From the NCBI GenBank assembly GCA_013433145.1, contig CM024175.1:8292516-8356515 (forward strand): a DNA stretch of 64,000 bases. Reading direction: 5' to 3'. A program made the position numbers and the translations under genes. The DNA comes from Ascaris suum. Taxonomy: Eukaryota > Nematoda > Chromadorea > Rhabditida > Ascarididae. The notes beneath the pieces were generated by a model. It had not been told where the DNA came from. It did not search any database and saw only the letters and a list, made by a program, of their open reading frames with translations. Within the stretch, counting starts at the first letter, position 1; each line of letters begins with the position of its first letter. Below, piece after piece: positions 31,079 to 45,800 of the stretch.

Positions 31079-34000
31079 TTACTTCTTTGCTCTCTTCGCG
31101 TTGCGTGCATCTCGTTCTCGTTCGAACTGTCGCAAATCGGCACGACTCAAAAACGCCATTCTTTCCACATATCCTTGACGACCTCGGTTATGACTTTGTA
31201 GCTCATCCTTCAGAAATAATTCTCAGTTGTAAAATTTTCGACTCATCGACAATGAAATTCGCACCTTGCAAAAGGCTTTATCCTACCTGCACCTAGCTTA
31301 AGTGTTTTCTACTCACTATTAAACAAGAACGGTCAATGTTTTTTGCAATAGCTCTAGCATTCTGCAATAGTATTAGGCACTCTGCTATTAGCGATTCCTA
31401 GAATGATAAAATGCGAATATTGCTGATCACCTTTTCGATAAGTGAAAAGAAACACTATGTGACTGTTAATTTCCAACCCCCCCCCCCACCCCACCGAAAA
31501 AAAGACCTCTGAATATGCGCAACCCACCAAATTTTCGTCGATAACAAAAACGGTCGGTTGAAGCTGAATGTTTTCACGACGCTGTCACAGCCAACACATC
31601 TACATGCGCATCGTACCGATTTTCTCTAAACCGTTCTTACATTTCTCGGACGTCATTCCTCCTCGTACCTACAGAAAGCATCGACAGAGTCTCACAAATG
31701 AAAAAAAAATCATCAACGAACTTACATGAATGCCGCTTTCTGCTTTAAATGTTGTCCAATCATGTTGCGTCTTCTCAAGGACGCTCATCTTTGGCTTCTT
31801 TGATAGCTGCTTCACGGCATCGCCAAGACCAACAGCATTTCTCCTCAACGAAACTCCACACTCAAACGATGAAATAAAAAACAATTGTACTTTACCATTA
31901 CCATTACCACCTTAGCGATATAGCATTGGAATTCACTTCACTTCTCTTCATCCTGCACCGAGTTATTAAAAAGTAGAAGAAAACCTCGTCAAGTAATCGC
32001 AGCGAGCTAATAAGTTTCAGTAACTTTAACCATTTTCTCATCATCGCCTTCATAATAAAGCCTATTACACTTTCCATTTTGGCTGAAACCCTGAGCAATG
32101 AAAAAACAATGTTAGGAGTATCTTACATTTATTTATTTATTTGTTTGTTTTAACTTCATTAATTTGCATAACACCAAAATTTCTTACTGATTAAATCTCA
32201 TATAAAAGTGCTAAAGATTTATTAAAATGCTAATAAGAAACATCAGAAGACCAAATCAAATTCGACGAATTAAATCAAATGAATATTATTTATTCTCAGT
32301 GGAACAGAAATATGAAATAATTTAAAAGTGAACGCTAACAGCATAAATCGATGCGCAACGTTTATCAACGAAAACCTAATATGTTATCTCTCTAGCGATC
32401 AGAGAGCATTGTTAATCAACGAAGAATATCGAACCGCTCTTAAACAACCGAGCACCGAATTGTTCACTGAATTAATCTAATCGCTAAAAGGTTGATTTCA
32501 TTCACTTATTCATGTTGCCCTTCGTAATAAGTGACATTCGTCATATCGGCCATCTCAAATGATAACTGTTGGCAGAAGGACGGCTCAGCATATAACCAGT
32601 ACACATCAAAACATCATGCAAAATTGCACTTCACACTCCACAACTTCGACTTCCTTCTCTCATTAAGAGTTGAAAGAAGTGACAGCTGAAAAAGACAGGA
32701 AGTTCGCATGGAAACCACAAACTTTGGCCACAGAAGAAACATAAAGTCAGACTGGTAAAGATACGAGGGAACAACATCAAAGAAAAGAACAGAAAAGAGC
32801 CTACTTATTTTTCGATATACTTGTCTCGACTGGTGCACTTTCCTTATGATCCGATTTAGGAAGAGTCCTCTCAATCCTTAAAAATAACTTATAAACATCG
32901 CATTTAGGACCATAAAGAAGCAAACTCATATCAACTTAGTAAAATTAAATCAATCGCACGAATTTCCGTTTTTCATTTCAAACAAATCTAGACATAACGA
33001 AAGATCAACTGGCGGAAGAAGGTGAAATACAATACCATTCATGACGATTATTGTATGATCGATCGCCAAATCATAGCGACTCCCATATGCAACCCAACTT
33101 CAGCTCAGCGCAGTTCAGAGGGATTTTATGGCCAACGAAAAGTCAACGATGTGGCGGCCTAATTAAACATGTATATCAAAACAGCCAACGTAAACAGCAA
33201 AAAAACTCGCTGAACTGGCAATCTACGTAATCTCCCACCTCAGAACGACTACACTGATCCACAAATCCTGCATGAAGGATGCGTAGAATTCAACTGCACC
33301 AGACCAAAAAAGAAGTTCGACAAAAACGCAGAAGACCTGATTACCAATAATGCATAAAGACTGCCTTACCGAACTTCTTCACCTGCGAAATCGAATATTT
33401 CCATTACAGTCTTCGCTTCAGTTGTCGTTGTATTTGCTCCCGTTTCGACCGCCTCTTTTCGTTCTATTTCTGACGACATTGTTGAACAGTTAGGCCTAGA
33501 CATTTATCCATTGCTGTTCTGACGCTTCAACTATTAACATATTCCAATAAGTGAACAACTTAAAATTAATTCACATAGTCATTTTTTTAAGAAGAGATTA
33601 TGAACCACTTTTATGAGAAATGAAAAAAGAAATCTGCAATAATTTCTCAACAGAAGGAAAAACATTGAAAATTCCTTGTTGTGTTTCAAAATGTCTAATA
33701 ATTATCACTTCAATTAAGTCAACGATCATTTCAATCGTTTTGAACTTCTAAGCACAGCAAAGAATCCATTCATGCAATAACTTATGGTTCAATAAAATCG
33801 GTGAAATAATTTACTCAGCTGAGAGCGAATTTGTCACTGAAGAAGATGACGCCCCAATGAAATCATCGAAAAGCGCATCAAGACGGCGTTTCCTCTCATC
33901 TGCACTCTCCTTCTTTTCTTGAGAATTTCGATCACCTTTGCTGCAAACCTATTCAGCTTTAAACATTTCGTGTAGTTATCGCATTCGAGAAACCAACCCT

Positions 34001-34636
34001 GCTTCGCTCGAATGCAAACATCAGCTAATATAAAGCGTCAATTTTTCCAATCAATTCAAAATTGTCACATTTCTACTTACTATTTGAACAGTGTTGATAG
34101 TGAGTCGTATATAACTTCCTTCCTTGTGCAGAAGAAAGAAAAAGGACAGCTAGCATCGATGAAGTGCTCGGTGTATTTCGTGTATGAGCTATAACATATG
34201 CGTTGTTCCTTATCAAATTGCTATTAATTCAAATTATAACGCAAAAATGCATTCGTTCGCTCCTCGCATCACTTAACCTAAAACGACTTTACAACGTATT
34301 TTCCACAAAAAAAAAAAAACGAAAATATATTAGTATGCAATTTCGTATATTCAAATTCAAAGACGATTTTTGAATAACTCCGTTTCAAAAAATTCATTCG
34401 TGCCGCCTTTCGTACTTGTTCCTGCCGCTTCCTAAACAACTGCATACACTTGTCTGCTGAAAAAAATAGAGACTTTTCACAGTAGGCCAGGTTTACTTTG
34501 ACTGCTCGGCTGAACTGGATGGTTGTGCATGTCCGTCAACGTCGTCTTCTTGTTCTGATATCTCGTCGTGTTCTGAACCGTTGCCTTCTTCGGACGGAAC
34601 ATAATCCTCGTCATCCGACGACCCAACCTCATCCAT
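31079..34636 (-). CDS. cfdp1: CFDP1/BCNT (Swc5) chromatin-remodelling subunit
   Basis: Homologue of craniofacial development protein 1 (Bucentaur; yeast Swc5), a subunit of the SRCAP/SWR1 complex that exchanges H2A for H2A.Z in nucleosomes. Exons, in reading order: 34636-34497, 33940-33851, 33495-33370, 32090-32069, 31860-31726, 31207-31079; phases match and the product is 213 residues, against about 299 in human. The acidic N-terminus carries [10 protein letters not shown] (residues 6-15), the histone-binding DEDYVPS signature. Residues 111-119 are FDFAGEEVR, the start of the BCNT-C domain; [14 protein letters not shown] (148-161) and [15 protein letters not shown] (177-191) complete it and match the human order. 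The ends of exons 2-4 are the least certain; the 22-bp exon 4 is inferred from phase and from the expected V after GEEVR. Confidence 0.88.
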
Positions 34637-34678
34637 TGCGAACTTTCCTGCGTTAAATTTAGCTGCTTCGCACTGACC

Positions 34679-34690
34679 TCTGAATAAAAC
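34679..34690 (-). promoter_or_regulatory. Candidate spliced-leader acceptor of CFDP1
   Basis: On the minus strand TTTTATTCAG ends 43 bp upstream of the CFDP1 ATG. It fits the nematode trans-splice acceptor consensus. Whether SL1 or SL2 is used would tell if the gene is transcribed together with DMAP1 upstream. Confidence 0.4.
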
Positions 34691-36897
34691 AAGCACCTCA
34701 GGCTTCGACAGCATTGATCAAAGTGTTTAGCTTTATGAACGACAAACGTCCCGACTGCACCTTTTAGCTTTACGCTTTACCTCCTGTGCTAGTGGAACAA
34801 GTTTTTCAAGTCCCTTTCTAAAGAAATCGAAACCTTTTCTTAAGGAACACCTGTACAAAATGCAACGCAAAACAACACTACGACTCCTACTGAAATTTGT
34901 AATCCTTTGCTTGAAAGACAGAAAATCAACAATAATTCATGCTTATAGGCTTCCAAGGGAAAAATTTTGGCGCCTCGATTCAAGAGCCCTTCTCTGCGTT
35001 ACAGTCGATTACATTATTCAGCTGAATTCGTGCAATTCTATTGACAAATTTAAGCGAAGAAAGCAAAAACTTCAGGCCATTTCCCTCTTTTTCCTCTCAA
35101 CTTCCCAAAATCTACTCCCCATTTAGGGTAATTTGATGAAGGATTTCAAGGTATAATGAAAATTGAGCACAACGTGCAATGTAATTGGTGACCTAAGCGC
35201 GATTGATTAGTATAATTTTACAACCACATTAAGGCGACAACTTTTAATGATCATGAGGGCTAAGTTCATCACCATTTTAAGGAAAAACTAGCAAATGAAG
35301 AAATTCAAAACAATATCGTTAGATTTTAGCAACGAGGAAATAGAATTATTTACAACTGCAATTATTTGCAATGCAATTTATTTGCAATATAACATTATCT
35401 TTTCAACTGGACAGTTTAAAATATTCGACTGTTGCTGCGATTGAATCGGCAGTAAAAAAATTGAAAACCTATGATGCAGTAGTATCGGAGACCACATGTC
35501 GTCACATAGCCGCATAAGTGATAGTCAACTAGAGAATTGAATATATATTCGGCGTTCAACCCTTTAAATGAAGTAACAACTCGATATATTTTAAATGCCG
35601 AATGTTTATTGCTAAAAAGAAATAATAATAGAAGGATGCAACGAATGCTTACAACACGGTAACGATGAAACTATGGAAGGCGATAACACGGATACTTCTG
35701 TTATGCAAACATTATGAAGGTTTCACCTCCATGGAAGATCTATTTTGAGTATTTACACATCATTTCACCTTTAGTCCTGTCAGATCCGACAGTACACTCA
35801 ACTAAATCCGACGATAAAAGATTAGTGAAGATGTCAACCACAAGATCAGCGTTCAATCTCGCAGCCAACAATACTGCATAATATGCTATTTAACTGTAAA
35901 TGTTTTCTTTATACACGTGGAATTCACGCATTCCGCCTTCAATATAAAATGAGATGAATGTAATGACACAGAGAATCAGAAAGAAAACAAGAAATATTAG
36001 TGATGGGAGAGCGGATGAAAGGGCGTGACAAGCTTAAAACTAATTTGCGAAGCAATCAGACGTAAAAATCTTATGAACATTTCTAGTATAGACAACATAA
36101 CCGGGATTAATTTATCCTTCGCATTCCTCCCCACGAAAAAAAATCCAAAAATTGGTATAATAAAGGCAAATTTCAACATTATATATTCATACGACGGAAA
36201 ATGAAATGGAGGGAGTTTTGCAACGCAGCACTGACAGATATGCCACAAATGCGATGATCAGCTGCCTGGGACATTCTCCCTTAATGCTATGCTCCCCTCT
36301 CCAAAACTGCACAAAATAACATGGCTGACGGATGTGCAAAATATAATATTCAGCAAATGGAAACAACATAGCCATGTCAACTACTTCCAAAACTCAACAG
36401 TACTCACACCATTCCTCCATAACCTATCAAAAGCCCATAAGTAAACGTAGACAAAGGCAAGACGACAATCTGCAGCAATAAAAGGTAGCAGACATAAGAA
36501 AGAAAGAGGCAGAGCCCTCTTCGGAACGTCCGGTTGACTCCTATATAACTCGCTTAGAGAAACTGACTCAGGTAATATGTAACAAAAAACGAAAACCTAT
36601 ATATTACAACAAATGGACGCTATATACCCATTTTGTACAAAAAGCGATCAAGAAAAGGAAGGAAGGTGAAGATCCGAGAAGAGTGAGGAGGGGACAAAAA
36701 AACTACGACATGAAACAGATCGGCTGATTTATGCTAAGCGGCAGATCACAGTTTCAGAAAAAAGTCACACGAGAATGGATTCAAGAAATCCGCTGATCTC
36801 CGCACAATCCAGTAAACTGTACGGAACGAAACACTCAAAACAGGCAACGGATCACTGCTAGTAGAACATCATATCGTCGAAGAACCAAAGACGTCCG
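34691..36897. other. Gap between DMAP1 and CFDP1
   Basis: About 2.2 kb with no recognised exon on either strand. It is far longer than the spacer of roughly 100 bp usual in nematode operons, so CFDP1 may have its own promoter here. Confidence 0.45.
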
Positions 36898-39800
36898 TTA
36901 ACTCCTCCTTAACCTCCGAGTTTCAGCAGGTGTCGTGTTCGTTGGAGCTGTCGCTTTACGTTTACGCACCTGCAGTATGTGATCACTGGGACAACTCTAA
37001 CCTTTCATCAACTTTTACCTCATTCGAAAAAATCATCAACACATAATTAATTATTATTTGAGTCAAAAAGCTCATCGTAAAATTTTGAATAAATGTACGG
37101 AGGCTAATAAATCCCCGACACTTTAAAAATCTCAGTTCAGAAGGGTCTCCTTAAGAGAAGATAAAAGAGTGGTAAAAAATATTCCAATATTAGGAGTACC
37201 ATATGACTTTGTTGAAAGGAGGATTTATCCTTTAGTTGATGCTTTACGGAATATTTACTTATTACCTTCAAGACTGCTATTTTAATGCATCAGATTTAAA
37301 AATCAACAGATAGCCTATCAAGAGAAGAGAACAAATCATCTGAATCTTATCCATTCGTTTGGCGCGCTGCCATTCAAGACCTCTAATGTCTTTCAATCTT
37401 AACAAAAGCAAAAGCATTCTACTCTCCTACAAAGAAACACTTACAGCTTGAGGCAATGAGGAAGATAGTTCGATCATATCAGTTATGGTGCGGGTCGACG
37501 AAGGCAAACCCGAATTTGTCCCCTCCTTATCTTCACCAAACATTGACGAATCGCCCATCGATGAGACCCTCATGCGCGGCTCTATTTCAAACGTCTGAAA
37601 AAGTCCAACATATAATAAATTAAACCGTCTACTTACTGGCGAACTTCATATCTGTGATCGCTAGATTGCCATTCGAATCAGATATCTGCGAAATCAAACA
37701 CGTAACCTTGTTGTTAACACGTTTTGCCCAACACAGACGATACTTCATAATGTCAGACAGTATCACCATCTATTGCTCTTCATCCTGCATTTTTTGCATT
37801 TGTGTCTAAAAAGTCAATAGTGGGAAACAGATGCGCAAATAAATATAACACCTCATACTTACGAATATCTGAAGTTTCATTGCTCAACACAGCAATTAAA
37901 TCACTAGAAGATTAAGACAAGAAAGAGAAAAAGAAACGATGCGACACGTGCAAAAGTGCAAAGCAACCTTTCCAGTCGCGGCCTGATAACGCGTTCTGAG
38001 CGATTCCAATTCGTATTCAGCAGTCTGCAGTGCATGCTTCAACTCTTGTAGCAGCACAATGCTCGATCGAAATTCATTGTAGCCGACCACGATCTCTTCT
38101 GCTCCCACCGGCACTAAGTCTATAATATTCGTTTCCCATCATCGTCGATGAATCAACGAAAATAACCGCCTAATTCGGCTTTTCCTTTCACTTTCTATCT
38201 ATAATCAATCTTGTCATTATGAATAACATGAAAGGACTTTTGCATATGGGCGCAAAATTTACATATGCAGCGCAATACGCATTAATAATTGGAATACACC
38301 GATATCAAGCTGACGGCGAACAGAAAGAACTGGAAATGAATACATGTTGAAGGGGCAGTGGAGGAGGACTTACAGCAATCAATATAATAATTTAAGAGGA
38401 GTGCTGAGGGCAGGCAACTGTCAATTTGCAGGCGAGAAGGACAATCACAAGTCATTTGAGGAAACGGACAATCGCAAAGTTGACAAAACGATGGAGTGTT
38501 TGGAAAAAGTCAAGACGACAAAAACTAAGTAAAAGCCTAAAATCTTGAAGGTTAAATCAGATGCACTATAAATATTTAAGGGGAATCAGATACGGAGCGA
38601 ACAAACGCGTTGAAGAAAATTTACCAAGTTTAAGCTTTTCGATGACCGTTTCAATGTTCTTCAATTTCTTCTGTCCCACATTTGTCGGCAATTTCATCTC
38701 TTGACTTCGGAGATGTGCACCCGCTGAACGAAATTCTGGGAACCTCAACGATGAGTGTTCCTGAAAATTCTCAAGGAATTTTACAGTGAGCACAGTGAAA
38801 ATAAATAATCACGCGCGGTAAGAGACCTTAAATGCGCACAGTAAAGAAAGCATTTCCATAAGGTATGAGAAAAAAGTAGAATTCGAATATGGCTGATCAG
38901 TTCTCTATTGCAATAATAGTGTTCTCCAAGCTGGGTAAAAACTAGGAAGCGCTGCCAGGACGACCCCATCCAACATAAACTCTTGTAAGTGATGAATCCG
39001 CATAGTATGACATGTTTTAAATGTGCATTGCGCGAAATAGAATCTGGAGGAAAGGCTACCTCTAGTTGAACGAATGCGATGCACCGTTTTCAGTCGCATC
39101 CGATGCCAACAAATTTGTAATTTATCGCACTAATCGGATTGCACGTTGCACAGTAACCTTATCGATAATAGACCGTAACCATTGCAATTCCCCTCAAGAA
39201 AACCTTGCCCGTAAGCAATCTACAAAACTCCTAGTCTGAAATAACCGCATGAACGTTGAAACAGAAACAGAAATGAAAAGCGACAGGAAGTACGAAAAAG
39301 GGAAACGCACAGCAATGAAGGATGTGCTTGCTGAATGTGCAATATTTGCAGTAGAAGCTTTCGGTCTGATCACTGACTTCTTCTTCACCCCAGCTGCTGG
39401 CGAAAGAGCTGATGACCTGAAACGAGCGCATTGTTTTATTACTTCCCTTTTGATGATAGCTGCATTCGACAACAAATCGAAAATGAAATGGTCGGTCAAC
39501 AGGTTGGCTAAATCCAATTGATGTTTGACCCCTCTCACTCTCTATTTTCCTTACCTATAACAGTGAGCCACAAGCATAATTTATCAAAACTTCCCGGTAG
39601 TCGGGCAACTTCTACCACTTGATGAAATGCGACCTCCCTGCAATAAAAAGACCACACAATACTGGTATAATTTTCCTTCCAGCATTTACGGTGGAATGTT
39701 TTTGAGATGTCAAACGCGCCAAATTTGTCAGAATTTCTTCGTCCCATAGCTTTTCTTCTCACTCTATACATCTCTTCTGGCATACTCGCCTGTGTACAAC

Positions 39801-42800
39801 TCCAAAGTAGAGTGAGCAAAAACATTCCGTTTTCTTTTCTCTTAGTCTCCGATTCTGTCCATAACTATACAATGAGGACACTTCGCCCAAACGATGTAAC
39901 GAACTTGCAAACGACAACAAATTCAATTCAAAAAAGTATGCGGAGACGAGCGAAAATATGCGACCCTGAAACACACACGTTTCCACAACAAAAATTCGAC
40001 GTCATCGATTTCAAGCGATTTTTTCACAGCTGCGTTTCAGTAACCCTGTACGAAAAAATGCAAGCTTCCCAACAATAAATTTCTCTAGCTAAAAATATCC
40101 TGAAATTATATCACGTAAAGGAAGTGGATTCGAGTCCGTAGGGCAACGCAACGACAGCAAAAAGACTGATGCATTCAGCAACTTCGCTCAAATGCAGCTT
40201 TTGCAGCTCCCAGAGCACTGACAAATTTTATGCAGTTATCACGCTAGTCAACTCGAACATCATTCAGGGCATCCCCAGGTCATAAAAAACGACCATTACT
40301 CTCACATCCATCTAAAAAAAGAAAAAGAACTGACGTGTTAGCGGGCGTCGTGGGTGTCCTATCGCTGGCAGTGATCAATTTCTGCAAATCCTGTGCCTTC
40401 CTTTCACGTTCTCGTTTACGAACCTCGATCTTCCTCATTTCAGCGATCAACATTTCCTCCTCTTCAATCTAGAACAAACCTACTTTAATAAGCTTTGTTG
40501 GAATGATGTCACACCTAGTGATCCCATCAGACAAACTTATCTGAACGCATCAGTACACTCAGGATGCTCTGTGACCACCAACCTCGCGTTTCTTGATGCG
40601 TTGTTTAGTTTATGCATAATAAAGCTTAACGCATAGCTGCATGCGAGTATTTTTGCTTTATGGAAGCAAAAACTAATTAACACCATAGAAACAACACGTT
40701 CAAGACAACCGCGACATTCTGAAATCGTTGACTTAAGGTGCTGCTATAACTACACTAAGCATCGAATAAATGTGATTGCCCATATCTCTGCGGTAATCTT
40801 CTACGAAGAGTATTCCACTGCATTTATAAACAATAAACGCTATTTGCTCATTACTGTTAAGTAATACTTTCAACGATGGGCATTTGTTTACGACAAATAA
40901 AACTCCTGCAAGCAGATGCTGTTCCACACAGGAAATTAAGTGCATAAGCAAGTTGCAGAGATAAATGATCTGATAACAAAATATTGCTGCAAAAGCGTAA
41001 TGCACATTCGATGAGTCTCTTTTCTACGCCAAGGCTCAAAGTGCAAATCATAAATACAAAAACGTCCTGACGGTTTGGTTAGCGGTTGGTAGCCTATACG
41101 CAATTGTACCTCTTTATCAAGAAAACCCGGACGTAGCGCCTAGGAATCAACCATAAACGACACAGTCTTCGAGTAAAAAAGCAACTATGACCGTCGTTAA
41201 TGTGTACTCTGATTCCCTACGCAAAATTCCGTCATTACTTCGGACTATGCTTCACTTATACTTCACAATATCAAAGCACAGGTCGCGATACTGCCTGCAG
41301 ATATCGCGACACTACTGCACTCGCAATAACCATGGGAAACTCGGGGATTTAATAATGAACGTGATTGGTCCTGCATTCATGCAAGGAAGCGCCAGTGGAA
41401 AGAGCTTATGGATAAGCTAACCTCTTGTGGAGTTCGATTCCACTGCTTTATTAGCTGTTCCTTACGCCTCTTCTCATGTTCAGCGTCATAGCACAAAAGT
41501 TCGGCGCTCGGGTCTCTGCTCGAATTTAGCTCATTTACAGCATTATAGAAACGCTCCTTCATTTCCTCCATCGTACGCCGTGTAGAACCTTCCCAACGAT
41601 CGACTATTATTGGCCACCTATCAAAAAACTTCTATCTCTGCTGAATCTATTTTCACAAATTTGTTTATTTTTTTGCGTTAGCCAAATAATCGTATTCAGC
41701 GGCACATAACAACAAAGCAAAAAGGCGATTTCTGAGATTACACACTAGTCTCCTTTCATAGAGGCCCTTTACGCATAATCTCTTACTCTCCCTCCCCTCC
41801 CCCACCCCTCCCCCCCCCCCCCCCAAAAAAAAACTGCTCAAATTTACAGCTGTTTTCTCCGGCAAAATTGGCATGCTGTATTTATTGAAGAATTCTTCCT
41901 CACTGTTACTCAAAACGTCGAAATGAGCTCCTACACCTTAACTGAACGATCTACGACCGCCTTGTGAGATGAAAATCCCCTGTTTTCCATGTTTGGAAAC
42001 TTGTAATCTGGAATGACCTTTCTTTTCAGCCTCATCCGCAACGAAACAAATCCAGAATGTAATTTTTATCCTTGTAAAGCGCATTTATGTAGAGTGACTC
42101 AATAAGAACACAAATGGGATTCTCAGATGAATAACGGTGACATATTAGACAGCGAGAAATATGGACGATGCACAGAAGGAGCTGCCGAATACAACGACTG
42201 CATCAACGAAGCGAGCAGAAATAAAGCATTCTTATAGGGGAAAAAGATCCTCGAAAATGGATCACCTTATTTTAAGGCTAACCAAGATATTTTTTAAAGA
42301 AAAGAACGTTTCTTCAATGGCAATAAGAAGTATCCATGCTAATTTAGTGCTTAAGGAAGACTCCGATTCATTTCAATTCTTTGAAAAGATTTTCAGCTTC
42401 CCATATTCCCAAACGAATATCTAGAAGATTTCAAACTCAAACCTCAAGTCAAATCGCGTGCATAAATCGAAAAGATGCAAAGTGTCTTCCTTGGACCATT
42501 TCAGTGACTTCAGATGTTTGTCGTATTCATCGTCGGTGAATGTCGGTATGTTTATTACCTAAACTTCAGTAACCGCCCAACCTCGATAATTACAACAGTA
42601 CTTGAAAAATGAGAAAGTACCACCTTAAAATCAACGACCAATCATATCACAACGGCAACCGGTAAAATAAATCAGATGACATAAATGAGGCTACTAAAAA
42701 CACCCAATCACAACTACTGCTTGACACAGGAAAACTGGATGATGCGGTCAGTGCATTATTACACAACGCCAATGGCCTCATACTTTCACGAATGTGGTAA

Positions 42801-45800
42801 ACATTGCAAATTTCCTGTGTGTTCGTGAACTACAAAAAAGGGGCAAATCAAAGGCAGTTCAAGTACATGTCTTGATTGTCACGGTGTTCCAAACAGACTC
42901 AACATGAATGTTTCTGCCTTGCATAGCATAACGGAAAACCAAAGCACACATACCTTGTTGAACCTGGCAAACGGATATGGTGCACCTGCTTCTATCTTAT
43001 CCACTCTTTGCCAATGACACAACTGTAATCCATCAACCCTCGCCGGATTTTCGAATGGCTTCCATACCCAAGGCCGTACTTGTCGCATTCCAATCTGTAA
43101 TATCAATCGCACTGCACCACACACCAAATTCAGGAGTGCTGCTGAATACAAAAACTATAAATATATGACTTTTATGTGGTACATTATTTGCACATACATG
43201 CAAGCCATAACTTATATGAAAGGTCATATGCAGGAAGCTCTCAAAACAGCACGAAACAGAGGGATGACATTTGTTCCCATAAAGACAGAACGCTACAAAA
43301 ATCAGCAAAGCATGAAGGTGGTCAGACTGTTATCAACATTTGCTTCTTTCGTTCAGAGCCTCGAAAAGTTTGTCCGATCCCCTGGCAAAACCACGTCTAT
43401 AGGCTGCAAGTTCCCAACTACTTGCAACATTTCCCATGCAAGGACATTTTATTTCAATTGCAAAACGAGTAGCACAAAACCTAATATCATTCCCTCACAT
43501 TGAAACCCAAGTGTTGCGCCTCTTCTCTTTCGGCTATTACATAGCATGTTCGTTGTTAAGTTACTCCTTACAAGAGAAAGAAGGAAAGCAAGCAAGAGAC
43601 GACAGACTGTACGTTTCCCACTTAAATTCTGATCAAATATCCTGTCCAAAAAGAGCCACCTATGAGGAGTCATTTAATGTCGCATTGCCGACCCGATTGG
43701 TTAAGTTACCCCGAAATTTGCAGCGTCCAAAACAATGAATGGTCCCTCAGCAAAATGACGGAAAAAACCTCCTTCCGAAAAGACAAACCGGGTTTCCGTT
43801 AGACTTGTTCGGGAGCATTGGTATCGAAACCAAACAGATAGAATTCGAAAATAAGACCCAAGATGAGCTTATTCAAATTAGGACGAACAAATATCCCATC
43901 TCCCTACAATTTCTATCCTCCTCTCATTTCAAATCAAGCAAGTGAAAGCATCTCGTTAAGGAAGATAGATAAAATCTTAGTCCATATCTCAGCATCAATC
44001 TTATTAGCTAAAGACGATCTGAAGCCTCAACGAGTGCGAATGCCTATCAGAGCGGAACAAAAGTCGATTTGCTGCAGAAAATCTATTTGCCTTTAATACG
44101 CTTGTTTATTATCACTGCTTACAGTTACATCCCGTGCAACTTCCTTTATAATTTCCCTCTTATCATGTCGCCGTCATTCACAAAATTCCTTATGAAGTAT
44201 GAGTTTTTAGCCATCTAAATTCGCTGCCAAAGTAAGGAGTCGTCCACTAATTTCAATCGTCAATGATGTTAAAATGCGTTATGCAGCGATCCCATATGGG
44301 TCTCTATTTTCACCAATTTAACTGAACCGCTTGACCTCCGCCATCTTCGAAACCTCCTTCATCCTCACTTTAACCGACTGTTTTTTATCGTGTTAGACGG
44401 CATTTAGCAAGCGAAGCACTCACCCTTGCTTTCTGATTGCGGTATCCGAGGTTCTTCGTTGTTGAGGGTATAAGGGCGGCAAGGTTCTTTTCACTATCCT
44501 GTGCCAACAAATTAAACAGCTCACGATGCATTCCTTCCGGTCGTTTGAAATGAGCTTCCGCCCGATTCGATCTCTTCTAGAGAAAGTGATATAAGCACAG
44601 AGGATTAGTGAAGCGCAGTATTACAATTAATTCCAAAAAGTGGAAAAACGCATCAGAGAAATTGCTAATGTGTTTTTTATAATGACGCCAGTAGCAATTA
44701 CTCACTACGGTTAAGAAGAAAAAAAACGATACAAAGCCTAATGATATTTTTCTAAGAAACGGGTGAAAGCGAATTTCCAGGTGAAAATCCGTTTCTCAAG
44801 TTGCATGATAAACTAAAGAATCGGTGATTAGTCGAGAAATGAGTGAAATCAATTCTTATATGCAAATTATACCTATTAAACTTCATGATTCTGGCTGAAA
44901 TGCCTCATAAAATAGAACTGATGATCAGATTGGACAACAGCAATAATCACACAAAAATATGACACACAACTACATGTGCTGCATTAAAATGAAGTTGTGA
45001 AGGAAAGTTTGTGTAATTCTTGAAAATTTCTAACCTTCAAAAAAAGTTTTCCTCTCTCTAAGTTTTTTTTTTTTTTTAAATAAGCACGGTTGAATGCTCA
45101 TTAAAAAATGAGTTTCGAAACACCGAAAAATCTTGTAAAAACCTTTGCGATCCCTCTTCAACACGATGCTAACAAAAATAATCTTGCCATTCCGAAAAGA
45201 AAGACCGCCTTCTATTCATGTATTTATTACAGCATATCAAAGGATTAGTTATATGAACTCCGGTAAGCATAATGAATTGCCACAAAACTTAGAAGCAAAT
45301 TAACTTGTGCATTATTTTATTCAACCAAAAGTATGGTTTTCAATAAGAAATGAATAAAGAAACCGAGAATACAAACAAAATAAAATCTTATTTCCTCTCA
45401 CCATAACGATTGGATGTGAGCAGAGCTGATAACGATGCATGCGGAGAAAAAAATTTATTTTCTCCTCTTCTCTTCTCCCTCTTTTTCTCGTTTTACAGAG
45501 TTCTTTAGTGGAAAGAACGTTACGGAACGATGTTTGCCTGATATCAGTGCACGGATTGCGGGTAGTATTCTATCTTCGCAATTGTGATTAACCCTCAGAA
45601 ACATGCTAGGCTATACAATTCACGATTATTTTATTAAGCGCAACAGCAAATGAAAGATGTAGAAAGAAGTAATGCAAAAAAAGGAAAAAGAAAGTGCAAA
45701 AACAATGAAGAACGGTAAGAAGGGAAATAAATAATTAAGCAAAACGAACATACCTTTCGGTCAACATCAGTGAGGCCACCAATAGGTAGAATACCTTCAT

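Noticed and set aside
32614..32874. Extra CFDP1 exon ([17 protein letters not shown])
   Set aside because: Linker-like composition but phases do not fit between the FDFAGEEVR exon and the next supported exon.
37784..37815. Possible alternative last exon of DMAP1 (TQMQKMQDEEQ then stop)
   Set aside because: Phase fits, but the exons at 37594-37445 and 36969-36898 give a longer, basic C-terminus like that of the family with better splice sites.
41420..41445. Second B-box-like word (gagttcgattcca)
   Set aside because: It is inside a conserved DMAP1 coding exon (QWNRTPQE) and has no tRNA structure around it.
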